Shown: piece by piece, positions 33,249-44,445 of the stretch
Layout of the letters: each line of letters opens with the position of its first letter
Position numbering within the stretch: the first letter of the stretch is position 1
Source: Rhytidiadelphus loreus
Taxonomy: Eukaryota > Streptophyta > Bryopsida > Hypnales > Hylocomiaceae
Direction of reading: 5' to 3'
Length of the DNA stretch: 64,000 nucleotides
Assembly: GCA_947034895.1 (NCBI GenBank)
Contig: OX344764.1
Span: forward strand, 56,339,348 to 56,403,347
Notes under the pieces: generated by a model
Databases searched by the model: none
The model's input: only the letters and a program-made list of their open reading frames with translations
What the model was told of the DNA's origin: nothing
Translations under genes and position numbers: made by a program

Positions 33249-34137
33249 AATCCGAGACTTCTTCAAGCGCTTCGGGTTTGTAAAATACAAAGCTTGTCAT
33301 TTTCTTCTCTTTGGCATTCTAAAGGATGTAGGAATTGATTACCATTTCCACTCCTCGCAATACTAATTACCCTACTCCATTTTATGTATGATAACTGCTA
33401 GTCACGTTTTATTTCAAGTGCGGGCGGCAGAAAGACCTAGTAACTTAGTCCGACGGGGTGTTAAACCCGTCGGACATGCCAATAAACACGAATGATTGCA
33501 AGTTTAAAATTCAAGTTACAATTACTCATGGCATCATTCCATTCTTGCGGGCCTCTTTTGAATAATGGATGGACGGTCTCTAGAATTCGTAGGGCTGCCA
33601 AGGCTCATTTAAAATGAAGCTGAAAATCATTGAATATTCTGACACATCTATTGACGGTCAACCGCCGGCAGTACAATAAACGGGATGAAATGTAGTTATG
33701 GGCCTACAGGCTCCAAATTACATTTGGAATACTTCAATCTGTTCAAAGAGTGTTTCTCTATTCCATAATAAACATAGGGACTGCGCATACAACCACGCCT
33801 ACTTTTAACATCTAGTCTAATTAAATGATTGTAAGTTGTGCATTTAAATATCATCCTAGTTGCAACTACCTACGGATCGTATTGTGTTCACTATAATTGG
33901 GAACAGATACTAATTGAATTGAACGTGTACCATCAGGCTTGGTTCAGTTCTACATTGCCTTCATGAACGACTACATGGCGGCTTGTCTGGAGTTATGACA
34001 TGGGCAGATTGTATTGACGTAGTCTTAGAACCCTACATTATTTATGCAAGGAATTCAGTACCTACATTTAACTTGTTCCGCATTTTGCACCTCGGTTACA
34101 GGTTTGTTGTATTGCGTCCTCTTGAGATTAGGTTGCC
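33249..34137. promoter_or_regulatory. Divergent intergenic region of MULE-2
   Basis: About 0.9 kb separates the ATG of gene 2 (-, 33248) and the transposase ATG (+, 34138). No ORF of interest. It contains the perfect hairpin listed next and should hold both promoters. Confidence 0.6.
33448..33475. promoter_or_regulatory. Perfect 10-bp hairpin GTCCGACGGG/CCCGTCGGAC
   Basis: GTCCGACGGG (33448-33457) and CCCGTCGGAC (33466-33475) are separated by an 8-nt loop. It is GC-rich in an AT-rich region, 0.2 kb upstream of gene 2 and 0.66 kb upstream of the transposase. Confidence 0.7.
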
Positions 34138-37100
34138 ATGGCTACCTCGGTCGTTGCCGTCCCTAATGCGGTTCTAATTCGAGGAGATGGAGCAACAGTG
34201 CCTATTTCGTTCGTAGTGGGGGAGGATGGCTTCGCTAGAGTTATTGGGTCTCGCTTGGCTTCTAGGTTTCAGATTATGGAAGGTACTTTGCATTTGGATC
34301 TGGATGTTATGAACCCAGTCTCGAGGCAGGTCTCTCACACTGTAGCGTAGTTGTCATGTGACTCTCTTGGCGGTGAGGTGTGGTCTTTGTCACCCGGAAA
34401 CTATCGCGTGTATGGAATGAAGGACAATGTAGTTGATTCTACAGCTAGACGTGGGATGACATTGGATGTCACCCCAATGCTTCGGAACGTCAAATTAGAA
34501 CATGTCGACAGTCCTGTCCTTGTTCTTAGTGATGATTCTGATAGTGATTGCATCCTTCCCATGCCTGATTTCACTGCTCCCGACCTTGTAGGCCCCCCGG
34601 TTGAGCGTGCAGCTTCCGTTCCTGAGTCATGTCCTGCCTGTCGTTCAACTCCATCCATTTGTAAACCTCCCTTGCCAGCTGCTGAGAGTATCATCCACTG
34701 CCTACGCCAATTGAATACCAACAAGGGCGCTAGGTCAATTCTTAGCAAGTTAGATTACAATTCAATTACGATAGAGAAGGTAGAATGTCTACCCCCAGAT
34801 TTTAATGGCAATATCATTTTTGAGCTCCCTCCAATGGATAAGTATCCGCTATCCACTAAGGCCGGTCAGCTGCATGGCATGGATAAAAAGGATGACGGAC
34901 ACGCTTGGACTCGAACGGCTACTACGTATATCCAATCCTTATCACAATTTTCGTTCCGATTGTCTAATTGCTTGGGACATCTACGATGCACAAATAGTGC
35001 TTGCGAATATGTAAGTCGGCCCAATCGTTTGTCTTCGTCAAATGAAACTGAGTGGGATGGTCTTGCCTCCTCTGTCTTCGTTCCCGGATCGGATCCCCCC
35101 TCTAATTCTACTGTCGTGTGTGCCCTCTGCCTTGTGAAGCCTACTTGCCTAGATAGCTGCCCTGCAAAGATATATTATGTTTACGGCCCAAGTCACATGA
35201 CCCGTGCATGTATTCATCTGGGATTCCATTCACATCCTGTGAGACAAGGAAATTATCGAGAGTCAGATTCCAAACTCCGTAGTCTGATTGGCGAACATGT
35301 AGAAAGGACTCCCTCGGCGACAAACTCTGCCATTGTCCTGGAGGCGACTAAGGAGTACCTAGGCGAAATTCTTTTGTGTCCGGATGGTGTGCCTCAAAAG
35401 ACTCTAGCAATCGAGGAACTAATCCCTGTCCTAGACAAATTTAAGCAAATGTCATCTCCGAGTATTCGAAACCAAGTCACCACTTTCCGATACCTCCGTC
35501 GTTTTGGAGTCCTCGATAGCATCACTAAACTGAGAGGGTCTTGCAATTGGGCCTTCATCCAAGAGAACAGGTTTCCGGGACAAGGAGCGGACTCTGACAA
35601 GGTCTTCATTTTCAAAATGGCGGAAGTGGGCGCCGGAAGTGGGGTCGACTTGGTTAGGCGTATGCAACCTGGAGGTGACTTGGAAAACGCATGGATGATG
35701 TTCGACCATGTCAAACGGGTGAAGTTATGGACCACAATGGCTTGTCACGTGTATGACTCTATATATTGCCGAGTCATGACTATTGCTGTTTGCGATATGC
35801 AATCTGAAGATGTGGAAGCTCAGCAAGTGTTCTGGAAGAATCTGAATGTTGTGTCTTCTAAACATGATATTACTAATCCAAATTTTAAAGGGTTCATGGC
35901 GGACAGTGCACAAGCAAACTGGAATGCTGTTCGTATTGTGTACGGCTCTGGTGACTCAACAATCCCCATGGTCAACCGCGAGAGGACTTGCCTTTTTCAT
36001 TGGACCCAATCACTGGAGAAACACACTAAGGCAGATATCAGAGCAGACCTACAGGATCAACATCGACGCCTCTGTAAATAGTATAAGAACTCCGCATCAT
36101 TAGAAGAGGCTCAAAGTAGGTATTTGGCGGTCCGTGCATGGTGGTTATCATCTGGAGCTTCAACTGATGAAGGACTTCCAAGACTCGACTTATGGCTAGC
36201 ATTCTAGCATTTTAGATACCGGCAATGGGGAGGGTTCATGGAATTGGTAAGTGCAAGCTTAAGTTGGTTCTTCTCTTTGTTTTGCCCACCCTACAATCGT
36301 CATGCCGATATCGGCACTACTCCATACATATCGGCACTACTACCAAAGACAAAGTTCCTGCATCTCTTCCTCTCAATTCACCTAATGTTTCATATTCTTG
36401 TTCTTCGTTTCAACACTCATCATGTAGGATTGCGTGCAGGACCTTTCACCAACCGAATTGGCCGAAATGCCATCATGTAATTTGGCGGAGTCGGTCCACA
36501 ACAAGTGGTTGCAACAGTTAGGCAAAAGAGGGAATGATCTGTACGTTGCTTCCGTCGATGACATGGTCAGAGCATTCATGCAAGTTGTTGCTTACTACCA
36601 ATTCCTCAAGGGTGGAAAGCCAGGTACTGGGCCATCGAAAGAAGAACTCCGTCTTCGTACAGCCCAACGCACTGCTCAACGCTCCGGAAATTCAAAGGTT
36701 CTTCATGCCGCCCTCGCCAATATGCCTAATGCTGAGGTCTTCTGCACACGTGATCCGCATCTGGAGGGGGAGGAAGTTTTTGTTTCTTTGAAGCGAAAGG
36801 CAGATCTCCCTGTGGGATCAGAATTCGACTCGCACCGCCCTGACAAGATCAGTGTTTCCCGCCCAAGGCGCAAGGCCCAACGACTTGATCCGGACATTGT
36901 TGATGTCACTGCTGAGGATCCACCATCAGAATTCGAACTTGGCCTAGGAGAAGGCACTGCTCCCTTACTGAAATCACCATTGACTCACTCTCCGGCAATG
37001 CATGTCAAATCAGTTCAGGAGACTATTTGCGATGAGCAGCAATGGCATATTGCGAGACTCCCGAGGACGTCTGCAAAGGCTTGCTTTGCTATGTAGGTGA

Positions 37101-37888
37101 AGACCAAAAAGAAATGTGTGGCCAGGATTGTGCAGGACAATCGAAGTACAACTGCCCCTACTTACACCGGATTGATGGACAATTACAAGAAAGTTAGATT
37201 GGAGAAAATGCAGTTCTTCTTCTGCAATGATGACATCAATCGCTGTGTCAATGGAACACGTCGGAAATGGGTAGTTTCTAAACCTATCGTCCCTGATGTT
37301 TGGCCTGTTAAAATGGGCACAAACTTGACAAGGAAAGAGATTCTAAGTCTCGAAAACGCCGGATTCCACCTTATGGAGCATGTCGAGCTATCCCCTCGAA
37401 AGCTGTTTGGAGAAGCCATTTCTGTAAACTTGGGCGACTATCCTCCTTCTCCAAATCCTTCAGATCACCCCACCAAGCGGTACGGGAAGAACATTCGAAG
37501 GAACCCTGCCGCTCCAACAACGAAGCACCACAACAACTGCGCTTCTGCTTTGTCCATTATCGGGGAGATCTGCAGTATTCTAATGGTTCCTCCTCCAGCT
37601 CTCGGCTGCATTGTTACATTGGAGTCTAGAAATATTTCTAAGGTATCTAAGTATTTGCTAACGATTGGTCAATTCCCAAGCTGCGACTGCCCAGCGTTCA
37701 AAGACATGTCACAAAAGTCACTGGGCAAGCGAGGAGCATGGACGTATTGTAAGCACCTGTATTACATATTTGTCATTGTTTGTGGGTTAGATCCCGAGGT
37801 CAATATCTTTACGCACGCTCCAAGTTTTAGCTGGATTGAGATAAAACAGGTTCTACAAATTCTGCTACTGAAACACTACGGTGCATAG
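34138..37888 (+). pseudogene. MULE transposase with GCM/WRKY-like and SWIM zinc fingers
   Basis: ATG in good context (GCCATGG). Exons 34138-36246 and about 36428-37888, GT-AG, phase 0. After a disordered N-terminus comes a Cys/His cluster resembling WRKY-GCM1 fingers (CLGHLRCTNSACEY ... CPAKIYYVY ... HLGFHSHPV). Then a MULE DDE-like region: VYDSIYCRVMTIAVCDMQ, FMADSAQANWNAVRIVYG and the C-x2-H of RTCLFHWTQSLEKH. The C-terminus has a SWIM finger, CDCPAF ... YCKHLYYI. This order is typical of Mutator-like transposases. Four in-frame TAGs interrupt it (34348, 36079, 36205, 37094), all readable as former CAG codons. Its place 0.7 kb inside the right terminus of MULE-2 makes it that element's own transposase. 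Confidence 0.85.
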
Positions 37889-38444
37889 CGAGCATGAATA
37901 GTCCTATTACTGCAATGTGATCCTCTCCACTATTTTAAAGAGAAGGTGGTGAGACTTGAAGGGCCACCGCCAGAGTTTGTGCACGCAGCTTTTGTTGTTT
38001 GACTCTCTAAACCCATTTCTGCTGTCGGGACAGACTTCTTTTGCATTCCAAGTGTTTTGGAATCACCCTAAACCCCTGAACCACCAAAAATATGTTCCTC
38101 TACCACCATAGTAGATGCTCTCTCTCACTCCTCCGCGTTCATTACCCATCACAAACTCTCCTTAACTTTTGCAATCCCCTAAACAAGACGTCGTCACTCT
38201 CACTCGGCTTTCCTTCCACTCTTCTTCTCTCTTCAATTCTGAACCACAGATATTATATCTTCTCCCCTCTTCTAACCCCTATCACCACGGTTATAGGACC
38301 CTGTGACCGATACTTGCGACTTCCGTCTTCTTGATGGTACGTGTACTGACCAAAAAAACTCCTCTACACCATATTCCTACAACCTACTCCACGGTCATAG
38401 GTCCATCATTATTATAAATTTCAGGTGTATCCACCCTTAAAATG

Positions 38445-38567
38445 TTCTATAACTTTTACTTTATCGCACACATTCCAAAAATTATCTAACTTCTAGCGCT
38501 CTACGCTCGCAAATCTACGCTCTACGCTCTACGCTCACATCTCTACGCACGCAAAATAGCAATCCCC
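38445..38567 (-). repeat. Right terminal inverted repeat of MULE-2
   Basis: The reverse complement begins GGGGATTGCTATTTTGCGTG and continues into GTGAGCGTAGAGCGTAGAGCG, matching the left end. GTTTTATGG (38568-38576) follows. The stretch 37889-38444 between transposase and this repeat shows no gene. Confidence 0.88.
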
Positions 38568-38576
38568 GTTTTATGG

Positions 38577-38746
38577 GTAATCTATGGATAAAAGGCTATT
38601 TATGACCAAATGCTATACTGGTACGTGACATACCTATTTTGGTTCTACACTCTTTTTTGGGCTTTTTGTAGTACTTTATGCCTTAATTTGTAATAAACTA
38701 AAAAAAAGAAAACAATGAGTCCCAAGTGATGAATTTGGGGCTCAGA
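38577..38746. mobile_element. Right remnant of the long LTR-like element
   Basis: Continues the element broken by MULE-2 at 22479 and ends CTCAGA immediately before GTGAG (38747-38751). Confidence 0.65.
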
Positions 38747-39715
38747 GTGAGGTAAACGATGATGTCCTAAAATTCGGAGGGGTTCCTTCCATCCAGGTGG
38801 AAGACCATCTCTTCCTTAGTTTCTGGAAACTCATCTGGAAAATCAGCAGAAATATCCTTCAATGCACTCGTCCCTCTTTGTCTTGACAAGAAATCGGCAT
38901 TCGTGTTTGATTTTCCGGATTTGACCTTGACCTCGTAGTTGAACTCCTGAAGCAACAACACCCATCTTGCGATCCGTCCAGAAAGATCCGGTTTGTTCAC
39001 CAAGTATTTCAAAGAGTCATGATCCGTATGGAATACAATCCGGTATCCGAGTAGGTAATGCCTAAATTTCTTTCAAGCATATACCACGGCCAAGGCTTCC
39101 CGTTCCGTGGTTGTATACTTCCGCTCAGCCAAGCTCATCTGTTGGCTAGCATAGTATAAGGGACACTCCCTTTGGTCATCGTCATATTGCCAAAGAATGG
39201 TTCCTAAGCACCATCCGGAAGCATCCAAAGTCACATGGAAGTCTTTCGTCCAATCCGGGGAAGACAGAATCGGAGCTTTTACTAAAGCCGCCTTCAGGCT
39301 TTCAAAGGCCTGTTGTCTTTCCGGATTCCAACAGAAGTCCGTATCCTTCTTCAAGAGTTCCGTCAAGGGGATGGCCTTCCGGGCATACCCTTCAATGAAA
39401 CGCCGGTAGTATCCTACATAGCCAAGAAATCCACGGATCTCTCTGACACATGTAGGGGGTGCCAAGGCGACCATTGATTTCACTTTGTCAATATCCACCT
39501 TCAATCCTTTCTGGCTCACGACATGTCCTAGCAGAATTCCGGATAACATTCCGAAGAAACATTTTCCCGGATGTAGTTTGAGATTCGAGTCCCTACATCT
39601 TTGAAAAGTCCGTCGTAAATACTCGAGGTGAACCGCCTTGGAACTGAATACTGCAAAATCATCAATGAATACCAGGGTTGTCTTGTCTGACAGAATTTCG
39701 AATTCTTGTGTCTAA
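38747..39715 (-). pseudogene. Gypsy pol: end of RT and RNase H
   Basis: Read on the - strand from about 39715. The RT palm has FIDDFAVFS (the [YF]xDD box), then LHPGKCFFG, GHVVSQKGL, and the connection GFLGYVGYYRRFIEGYARKA. RNase H has LDASGWCLG and EREALAVVYA, then FHTDHDSLKYLVNK and SGKSNTNADFLSR. Two stops: TGA 39073 where these proteins normally have Trp (VVYA*KKFRHYL) and TAG 38767 (NPSEF*DIIVYLT). The frame leads across the 20.3-kb insertion into the integrase at 18493. Upstream RT, protease, gag and 5' LTR are absent, because sequence of another kind begins near 39716. Confidence 0.88.
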
Positions 39716-39849
39716 TAGACGTCGCATGTCGCATGTCGAATTGTCGAGTTGTCGAGTAAGGGCAGTTTTTGTTGTCGTGTACGGATTTCGGATTTCAAAT
39801 TTTTTTACCCCTTGGTAAAACAGACTGTCCTACGTGGCTGTGACGTGGC

Positions 39850-40030
39850 GTGCTTCTTGAGGGGCGACCGCGGGTAGGGGCGACCACGGGTAGGGGCGAC
39901 CGCGGATAGGGGGGCGACCACGGGTAGGGCGACCTCGGGTCCAAGATCCTGGGCGACTGCGGGTCCTAATCCAGGGCGACCGCAGGTCCGAAATCCAGGG
40001 CGACTGCGGGTCCTACTTCATGGGCTACAA
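39850..40030. repeat. GGGCGAC-NN-CGGGT array, 3' of hAT gene
   Basis: About eight copies of GGGCGACCGCGGGT and variants (ACCACGGGT, ACCTCGGGT, ACTGCGGGT) at irregular 15-25 bp spacing. It lies 0.5 kb beyond the stop of the hAT gene; 40031-40536 holds no gene. Confidence 0.88.
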
Positions 40031-40536
40031 GTCTGGGGCCCCCACAACATTTTTTTTCCAATATTTATTCTTCAACCAACACATTCCACGGCAAATCGGC
40101 AATATATAAGCATTGAATTATATGCTCGGTACGTACCAAAGCAAATGAACATGCATTATGTAATGATATATCATGGGACAATCAATTCATAAGCCTAAAA
40201 CATAATAATTATAAAAACAAACACAATAATCATATTAATTTAAATGGAACTGCGTACATACATAGGAATGATCTTCACAATTGAGTACCAAGACCACTCC
40301 TGTTTGAAATTGCACACTTATTTGCAAAAAATACGAATACCTTCATTAATCATCATCGTCAACACCAAAGTACCTTTTACAATCTTCTTGACTTTGTGAA
40401 GCCAAGTGATGGACTACACAAAATTCAAAATCTACCTATTTCATTACAAGCTTTGGCAACAAATCTTCACTACAAGGCATTGATGTTAAATCCTTATAGT
40501 ACTATTTGAAGGCCTCCACATCTATAATGCAACACA

Positions 40537-43500
40537 TTACATTGTGAAGGTAGAATCGCTTTCCGCTTCATCTGCATTGGGGTTGGTGTCTTCATGTGGC
40601 CCACTACTGTCACTAGCTCCTGAGACCTCGTTTTCATCATCCTCTCTGCTTGTAGGTTGAAGGATCACCTCACGTTCCACCTCAGAGTTCAAATTTCGCA
40701 CTTGCGTTTCTAAACCACCAACAACTTCGGCTAGCACTAATCGCTTTGTCGGCCTCGATGCATCAGTGGTTCCATTGATAATAGGGCCTATCGGTCGCTC
40801 AAGCACCTGCTGTCCAACATGTTGACGCTCTGCTCTCGCTGCTGCGCTTGATGGCCAAGGATTACGAGTGGAATTTCGTTCTCCAATGACAAATGGATGG
40901 ATCGCATGGTTTTGACGCTTGGCGTTCCGTGTCAGTCTGTCTTGCGTCTTGCGGGTTTGTTTATTTCCTGATTTGGAGTGTTCGCGCGATCGCCTGGATG
41001 ATTCTCCAGGGCCTGACATCAACGAGGCCGGAGTAGGTTGTGGAGCTGAGCCATGCACTCCTTCATCAACGATTTGTCGTAGATCATTATGTGTCGGCGA
41101 CCTTATTAGAGGAGTTGGTACTATCCTCGATGTTGTGGCAATGTCTACACTTGTAGGGCGATTGGACCCACGGGTACGGGTCTCGTTGAATACCACTTGC
41201 AATGGCGCATCTGAATCGTACACCCTAGTTTCTGTTGCAGTGTTGTTGGACGGTGCTAAACTTGGACGAACTGCAGGTACCTCTTCAATATGCGACACCT
41301 CTTCTTGCCTTTCACCCTGTACATTAACTCGTGCACCACTTCGGAGGTTCATTGGCATACTAGGCGGCAGACATGTGGCAATTGGAGACCTTACAAGCTC
41401 CACTTCATCTGCCACTGGAATATCTGCACCGTCATTGTTGTCATCAGGAGTTCTTTCCCTCGTTGGGTCTGCATTGATTACCGGAAATGCATCCCAAGCC
41501 GACACATGAGGGGCTTCGTCTCTACGGTGGTGCGACGCCTCTGGAGAGCTCAATCCATCATCATCACCCACGAAAGTGTTGTGGTATCGTCCTCGTGGAG
41601 GACTACCTACACGGGGCACCATACCAGCCCACCTATTTCCACGGAGGCGTTCTTCTACTACCACACGTCTCTGTTCTTCTCTCAAATCTCTAAACCTAAC
41701 TTCATCTTCGTCCCTCGAAGAATATGGTTCCTCATTCTCTTCATCTGTATCTCCATCTACAAGGTACTTTTCGTAGAATAGTGCTGGATTGTGTCCTTGT
41801 TTTTCACGTTCCAATTTGCTGTTGGTGTAGATATACACCAACATCTCAGCCTTCTTTGTGGCTACGCGATTACGCACTTTATCGTGTACAAACGAATACA
41901 TGCTCCAGTTTCTTTCACAAGATGATGCTGAGCATGTCAGAGACAAAACTCTCCTTGCTATTTTTGGAAGAGCGTTCCCACCCACACGATTCCACCATTG
42001 ATGAGGCAACAAGTTACATCGAGTAACATCTGGAGCCTCTTGTAATGGATCAAAGGGACCCGACTTCTCTTCAAATTCCGTCAACTCAGCAATTGCTTCA
42101 TCTTCATCCACATTCAATGGTCCGCTCAATTTTCTGATGACTCGATTCAATGCCCGCTTTGCCTCTCCATTGTTATGAAGCTCTTCCACATCTGTCAAAT
42201 ACGGGTTCAACAATGCCCCTGCATAATGGAGGTCCGTGCGCATCAACTTCCAACGAGCATCAAATTGTTTTAGGAACTTCGTCGCGGTCTGCTCATCAAG
42301 AAAGAACGGAGCCTCCTTTAAAGTGCACACGTGCTGACGAAGGCTACTCATTATTATCCAAGCTTTCGGCATCGCCGGTATTTTGCCATCGAACTGGCGC
42401 AGAGCAAGAATCACTGGAAGAACCATGTGCTGGAAATTACCGCATTCCACCCAAAACACTTCCGAAACTATGTCCTCTCGCGCTTTACGGGCCCGTTCTC
42501 TTGTAATGAGTCTGTTTGTTCTGCTGACCAAACTATTCTCAAATGGCATATACGTCTTGTCCCCCACCACGAATTGAAGCGCTTGTTTGCACTCTACCAA
42601 ACGGTCTATCATGAGAAAATGCACTGCGAAGCGTGTGGCCACGGGAAGTCTCAATGACTTCTTCGGCGAGTACTTACGGAAAAGACCCAAAGTCAAGTGG
42701 TATTTCTTTATAAACTTCACAATTGCCCTGGCCTTATCCACTAGATCTTTGATCTTTTTTTCCTTTCCCCAGTCTTCCAAAAGTAAGTCCAATATATGTG
42801 CGGCACATCCTTGCGTATACATGTGGGGATACCTTGCTTGCAACTCGCGCATTGACCCTGTCATTACGGAAGCATTGTCTGTACACAATTAGACAATATT
42901 TCCTGGTCCCACCTGCTCTATGTAGGTAGCCATTGTATTCACCGTATACGCCATGTCTTTCCTCTCTCCTGTGGTGTCAACCGATCCTAGGAAGACATCA
43001 CCCGCAGGGCAAACGAGCATCATATTCAACAAGGGACGGTGATTCGTATCTGACCATCCATCTGAACAAATAGTGGCTCCATATTGGGTAATAGAACTCT
43101 TTGTTCGACTACTGACCATTTTCGTAACAGACTCCTTCTTCACATCAAGTAGTTTAGTGCGCACCGCATTGTACGATGGCGGGGAATATGGAAATCCACA
43201 TGTCGAAGTTGCTTTCACAGCATTCACAAAGGCTAGGTGCCGCACCACATTGAATGCAATGTTAGCCTCATAAAAGAAAGAAGCCCATAGTCTGTCCAAG
43301 TTTTGTCTTTCATTGACCCGGAATGATTCATCCATGCTTTGTTGACGAGAAATCGAGGTTGAGCGCATCCTTCTCACCGTCACAGGAATAGAATTCGTTG
43401 AATCTGGATTACGAGGCGGTGCATTAGGTGCTTCTGTCCTGTCGCTTGGGTCCACAGACCCTTCCACTGATGCATCCACAGTATACCCTACAACGGACTC

Positions 43501-43824
43501 AGCAACAACATCAACCTCAAGATCTACTCCATGCATCTCCTCCAAACTCATTTCTTTTGGTACAATCCCTTCACAGTTCCTGAATAATTCGAGGACTACG
43601 GATGGAATACGTTTACAACGTTCCACTGTTGATGTACGGGGGTAACCAAAGTGACCAAATGCCCGCTTCCGCACGAAAACTTTGTTCCAACCATAAAAAA
43701 TACAAGTCCTCGTATTTGCGGAACGAGCGGGGTTTGTTTCAATAACCAACCAGGGATCCCACTCCTTTGTGGCTCTTCGAGTATCATTTATGTTCGTCCT
43801 CCTCCCCGCTCCTCGGTTTGCCAT
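40537..43824 (-). pseudogene. hAT-superfamily transposase, one in-frame TAA
   Basis: Frame from ATG 43824 to a stop at 40537, interrupted only by TAA at 42889-42891 (GPGNIV*LCTDNAS, probably former CAA). The N-terminus has a degenerate BED-type finger (CIFYGWNKVF...GHFGYPRT...CKRIPSVV; the second Cys looks replaced by Tyr). A DUF659-type core follows: GATICSDGWSDTNHRPLLNM, then CTDNASVM and CAAHILDLLLEDW. The C-terminal dimerisation region is HQWWNRVGGNALPKIARRVL ... SCERNWSMYSFVHDKVRNR, at residues about 295-357 of the second half. About 400 further residues are disordered and Arg/Ser/Glu-rich, an unusually long tail. Terminal inverted repeats and the 8-bp TSD were not located. Confidence 0.88.
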
Positions 43825-44045
43825 ATTGTTTATCTGATATGCGTTATTCCAAACCGAAACGTATATGTACCCAAGTGCTTCGGAAAAAAAAATTATGACA
43901 AAGCCACCGCTTCGAGTAGTTTTCTAACCACTCAAAGCAAGGTTGTTGCCCTCTGAAGAATATAACATTGCATGAAGCCTCTTGAGAAGATCCAAGCCAT
44001 ATGTTCATCAACAGAGCAATGGAAATCCAATGTTGTTCCTCTACA

Positions 44046-44095
44046 TTTATAGTGCTTTCGGTCTTCCCTCCACACGCTCCAAGGATGGTTTTAGG
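44046..44095 (-). promoter_or_regulatory. Promoter of hAT gene: CCATCC module and TATA
   Basis: On the - strand CCATCCTTGGAGCGTGTGG is followed by CTATAAATG, about 220 bp before the ATG, directly downstream of the GGGCGAC array. It weakly resembles the module before the kinase and the 59.1-kb gene. Confidence 0.45.
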
Positions 44096-44104
44096 GCGCC
44101 GCTA

Positions 44105-44445
44105 CCAAACTGTATTACACCCGAGGTCGCCCTACCCGACCGTTGGTCCACCTCCAGGCATATGGAGGCGCGCGCCTTTGCAGTAGTCGACTTCGGGTCA
44201 CATGGTGCGAACGCGGGTTCCGGCAGGCGACTTCTGGTCCGAAATAGGGCGAACGTAGGTCCAGGGAGGGCGACTTCGGGTCTCAGATGGGCGACTTCGG
44301 GTTTCATGGGAGACTTCGAGTGCCATAGGCGAACGCGGGTCCAGGGAGGGCGACTTCGGGTCTCAGATGGGCGACTTCGGGTTTCATGGGAGACTTCGAG
44401 TGCCATGGGCGACCTCGGGGGAAAGAAGGGCGACTTCATGTGCAT
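44105..44445. repeat. GGGCGAC-NN-CGGGT array, 5' of hAT gene
   Basis: About a dozen copies, mostly GGGCGACTTCGGGT, including a ~90-bp duplicated block (GAGGGCGACTTCGGGTCTCA at about 44268 and 44347). Copies near 44120 are inverted. Confidence 0.88.

Larger units (their letters stand above)
22479..38567. mobile_element. MULE-2: complete 16.1-kb Mutator-like element
   Basis: Left end GGGACGATGCTATTTTGCGT. The right end, reverse-complemented, is GGGGATTGCTATTTTGCGTG. Both continue into GTGAGCG/TAGAGCG heptad-like repeats and, more weakly, into an AATGTG...AAAGTAAAAGTT block, so the terminal repeats are about 100-130 bp. Exact 9-bp TSDs flank it. Contents from the left: gene 2 (-, 23365-33248) interrupted by a solo LTR, a ~0.9-kb intergenic region, and the transposase (+, 34138-37888). 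The two genes are divergently transcribed. Because the transposase carries four TAG stops, this copy is probably dead by itself. Confidence 0.88.

Noticed and set aside
34351..36081. Separate genes at 34138, 34351, 36434 and 37097
   Set aside because: One frame, interrupted only by TAG codons and one intron, carries the domains of a single MULE transposase in order.
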